NCBI GenBank assembly: GCA_902538745.1
Contig: CACBGP010000007.1
Span: 1 to 37,447, forward strand
From: an uncultured Pelagibacteraceae bacterium
Lineage (GTDB): Bacteria; Pseudomonadota; Alphaproteobacteria; Pelagibacterales; Pelagibacteraceae
Direction: 5' to 3'
DNA: 37,447 nt
A program made the translations under genes and the position numbers. Shown here one piece after another: positions 36,722-37,447 of the stretch (positions are counted from its first letter, which is position 1; the number at the start of each line of letters is the position of its first letter). The notes beneath the pieces were generated by a model, which searched no databases, was not told the DNA's origin, and saw only the letters and a program-made list of their open reading frames with translations.

Positions 36722-37447
36722 ATGGATAAAATAGTAATTTACGATACAGAAACAACTAATAGTACAATCTGGGGTTCAATAATTGAGGTTGGGGCAGTCG
36801 TAGTTGATAAAAATTTAAAAGAAATTGGAAAACTTAATATTAGAGGCAGAATGCCAGAAGGAGAGGTGCCAAGTGCAAAGGCATTACTTGTTAATTCAAC
36901 AAGTATTGATTTACTAACTAAAGGCAATTATTCACATTATGAATTTTTAGGTGCAGTAGAAAATTTTTTTTCAAAAGCTGGTCCAGCGATGTTTATTGGT
37001 TGGTCAAACTTAAATTTTGATAGAAGAATGTTCCATTTTAATTTTTTTAAAGGAAATAGATATCCCTATCTTACTCACTCTTCACCAAATCAAGAACATG
37101 ATGGTTTGCACATAGCAAGAGCAGCACAAACTTTAAACCCTGAAACTTTAAAAACTGAATTGACTGAAGCTGGAAATCCAAGTCTTGCCCTAGAGTCATT
37201 AGCTAGAATGCAAGGATTTGATACATCTCAACAACACACGGCTTTTCACGATGCACATACTTCATTAAAAGTCCTTAGAATTATAAGAGATAAACATAAA
37301 AATAATTGGGATACTTTTTTAAAAACTTCAACAAAAACGAGTGTGGAGACATTACTTAAAAATGACAGTGTATATTCAATCTTTGAAAACGTTAAGGGTA
37401 GAAATATGATGTATCTTGCTTGCACCTTACACCCAAAGCATTGTTTT
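36722..37447 (+). CDS. DEDDh (DnaQ-fold) exonuclease, exonuclease I-like, 3' truncated by window
   Basis: An ATG-initiated frame of 242 codons still open at the window edge. Exo motif I is VIYDTETTNST (D8, E10), Exo II is NLNFDRRMF, and Exo III is TAFHDAHTSL, giving the DEDDh set with His before the last Asp. After the exonuclease domain the chain continues (NVKGRNMMYLACTLHP), which suggests a longer protein such as an SbcB/exonuclease I relative rather than a stand-alone DnaQ. That part of the call needs the missing 3' end. It follows the RecB-like gene by 8 bases. Confidence 0.8.
   Translation, partial: MDKIVIYDTETTNSTIWGSIIEVGAVVVDKNLKEIGKLNIRGRMPEGEVPSAKALLVNSTSIDLLTKGNYSHYEFLGAVENFFSKAGPAMFIGWSNLNFDRRMFHFNFFKGNRYPYLTHSSPNQEHDGLHIARAAQTLNPETLKTELTEAGNPSLALESLARMQGFDTSQQHTAFHDAHTSLKVLRIIRDKHKNNWDTFLKTSTKTSVETLLKNDSVYSIFENVKGRNMMYLACTLHPKHCF

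Overview
The window is a very AT-rich, densely packed piece of an alphaproteobacterial chromosome. Gene content, gene orders (rpmH-rnpA-yidD-yidC-argB; murA-DUF2948-hisD-infA; hisS-hisZ-hisG; dnaJ/cobS/cobT beside bolA), lysine-rich AT-biased proteins and minimal spacers point to a streamlined marine lineage of the SAR11/Pelagibacterales type. That assignment is inferred from style and gene order, not from a search. No insertion sequence, prophage, CRISPR array or rRNA was seen, and no gene-free stretch exceeds 300 bases.

Layout. 1-5531 (+): pheS (5' truncated), pheT, lepA and a membrane-anchored methyltransferase-like protein. 5614-9131 (+): tRNA-Ser, gyrB and a RegB/PrrB-type redox sensor kinase. 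9128-12419 (-): dnaJ-like gene, cobS, cobT, with bolA divergent. 12686-14291 (-): aroK-aroB. 14349-18482 (+): a 59-aa membrane peptide, a secreted protein of unknown function, def, fmt, truA. 18462-25881 (-): a ten-gene run starting at a good rpmH promoter: rpmH, rnpA, yidD, yidC, argB, a HAD hydrolase, dapD, dapE, a histone-deacetylase-family enzyme and a SET-domain protein. 25973-26769: a TVP38/DedA-type membrane protein abutting a convergent tRNA-Thr. 26870-31327 (+): two small basic ORFs, dcd, murA, DUF2948, hisD, infA, tRNA-Phe, and a cold-shock gene closed by a clear terminator. 31367-34732 (+): a short leader with three clustered His codons and a hairpin, then tRNA-His, hisS, hisZ, hisG. 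34919-37447 (+): rmuC, a RecB-family nuclease resembling mitochondrial MGME1, and the N-terminal part of a DEDDh exonuclease (3' truncated).

Functionally the region is mostly core: aminoacylation, initiation and N-formyl processing, ribosome and tRNA maturation, membrane protein insertion, topology, and shikimate, lysine/DAP, arginine and histidine synthesis.

Most worth a second look: (1) the possible histidine attenuator or structured RNA at 31367-31480, just upstream of tRNA-His-hisS-hisZ-hisG; (2) tRNA-His lacking G-1 and carrying A73 and G1:U72, 4 nt ahead of a eukaryote-like hisS; (3) the three-gene DNA nuclease cluster at the right end; (4) cobS/cobT without cobalamin genes but with DnaJ and BolA neighbours; (5) the adjacent deacetylase and SET methyltransferase genes.
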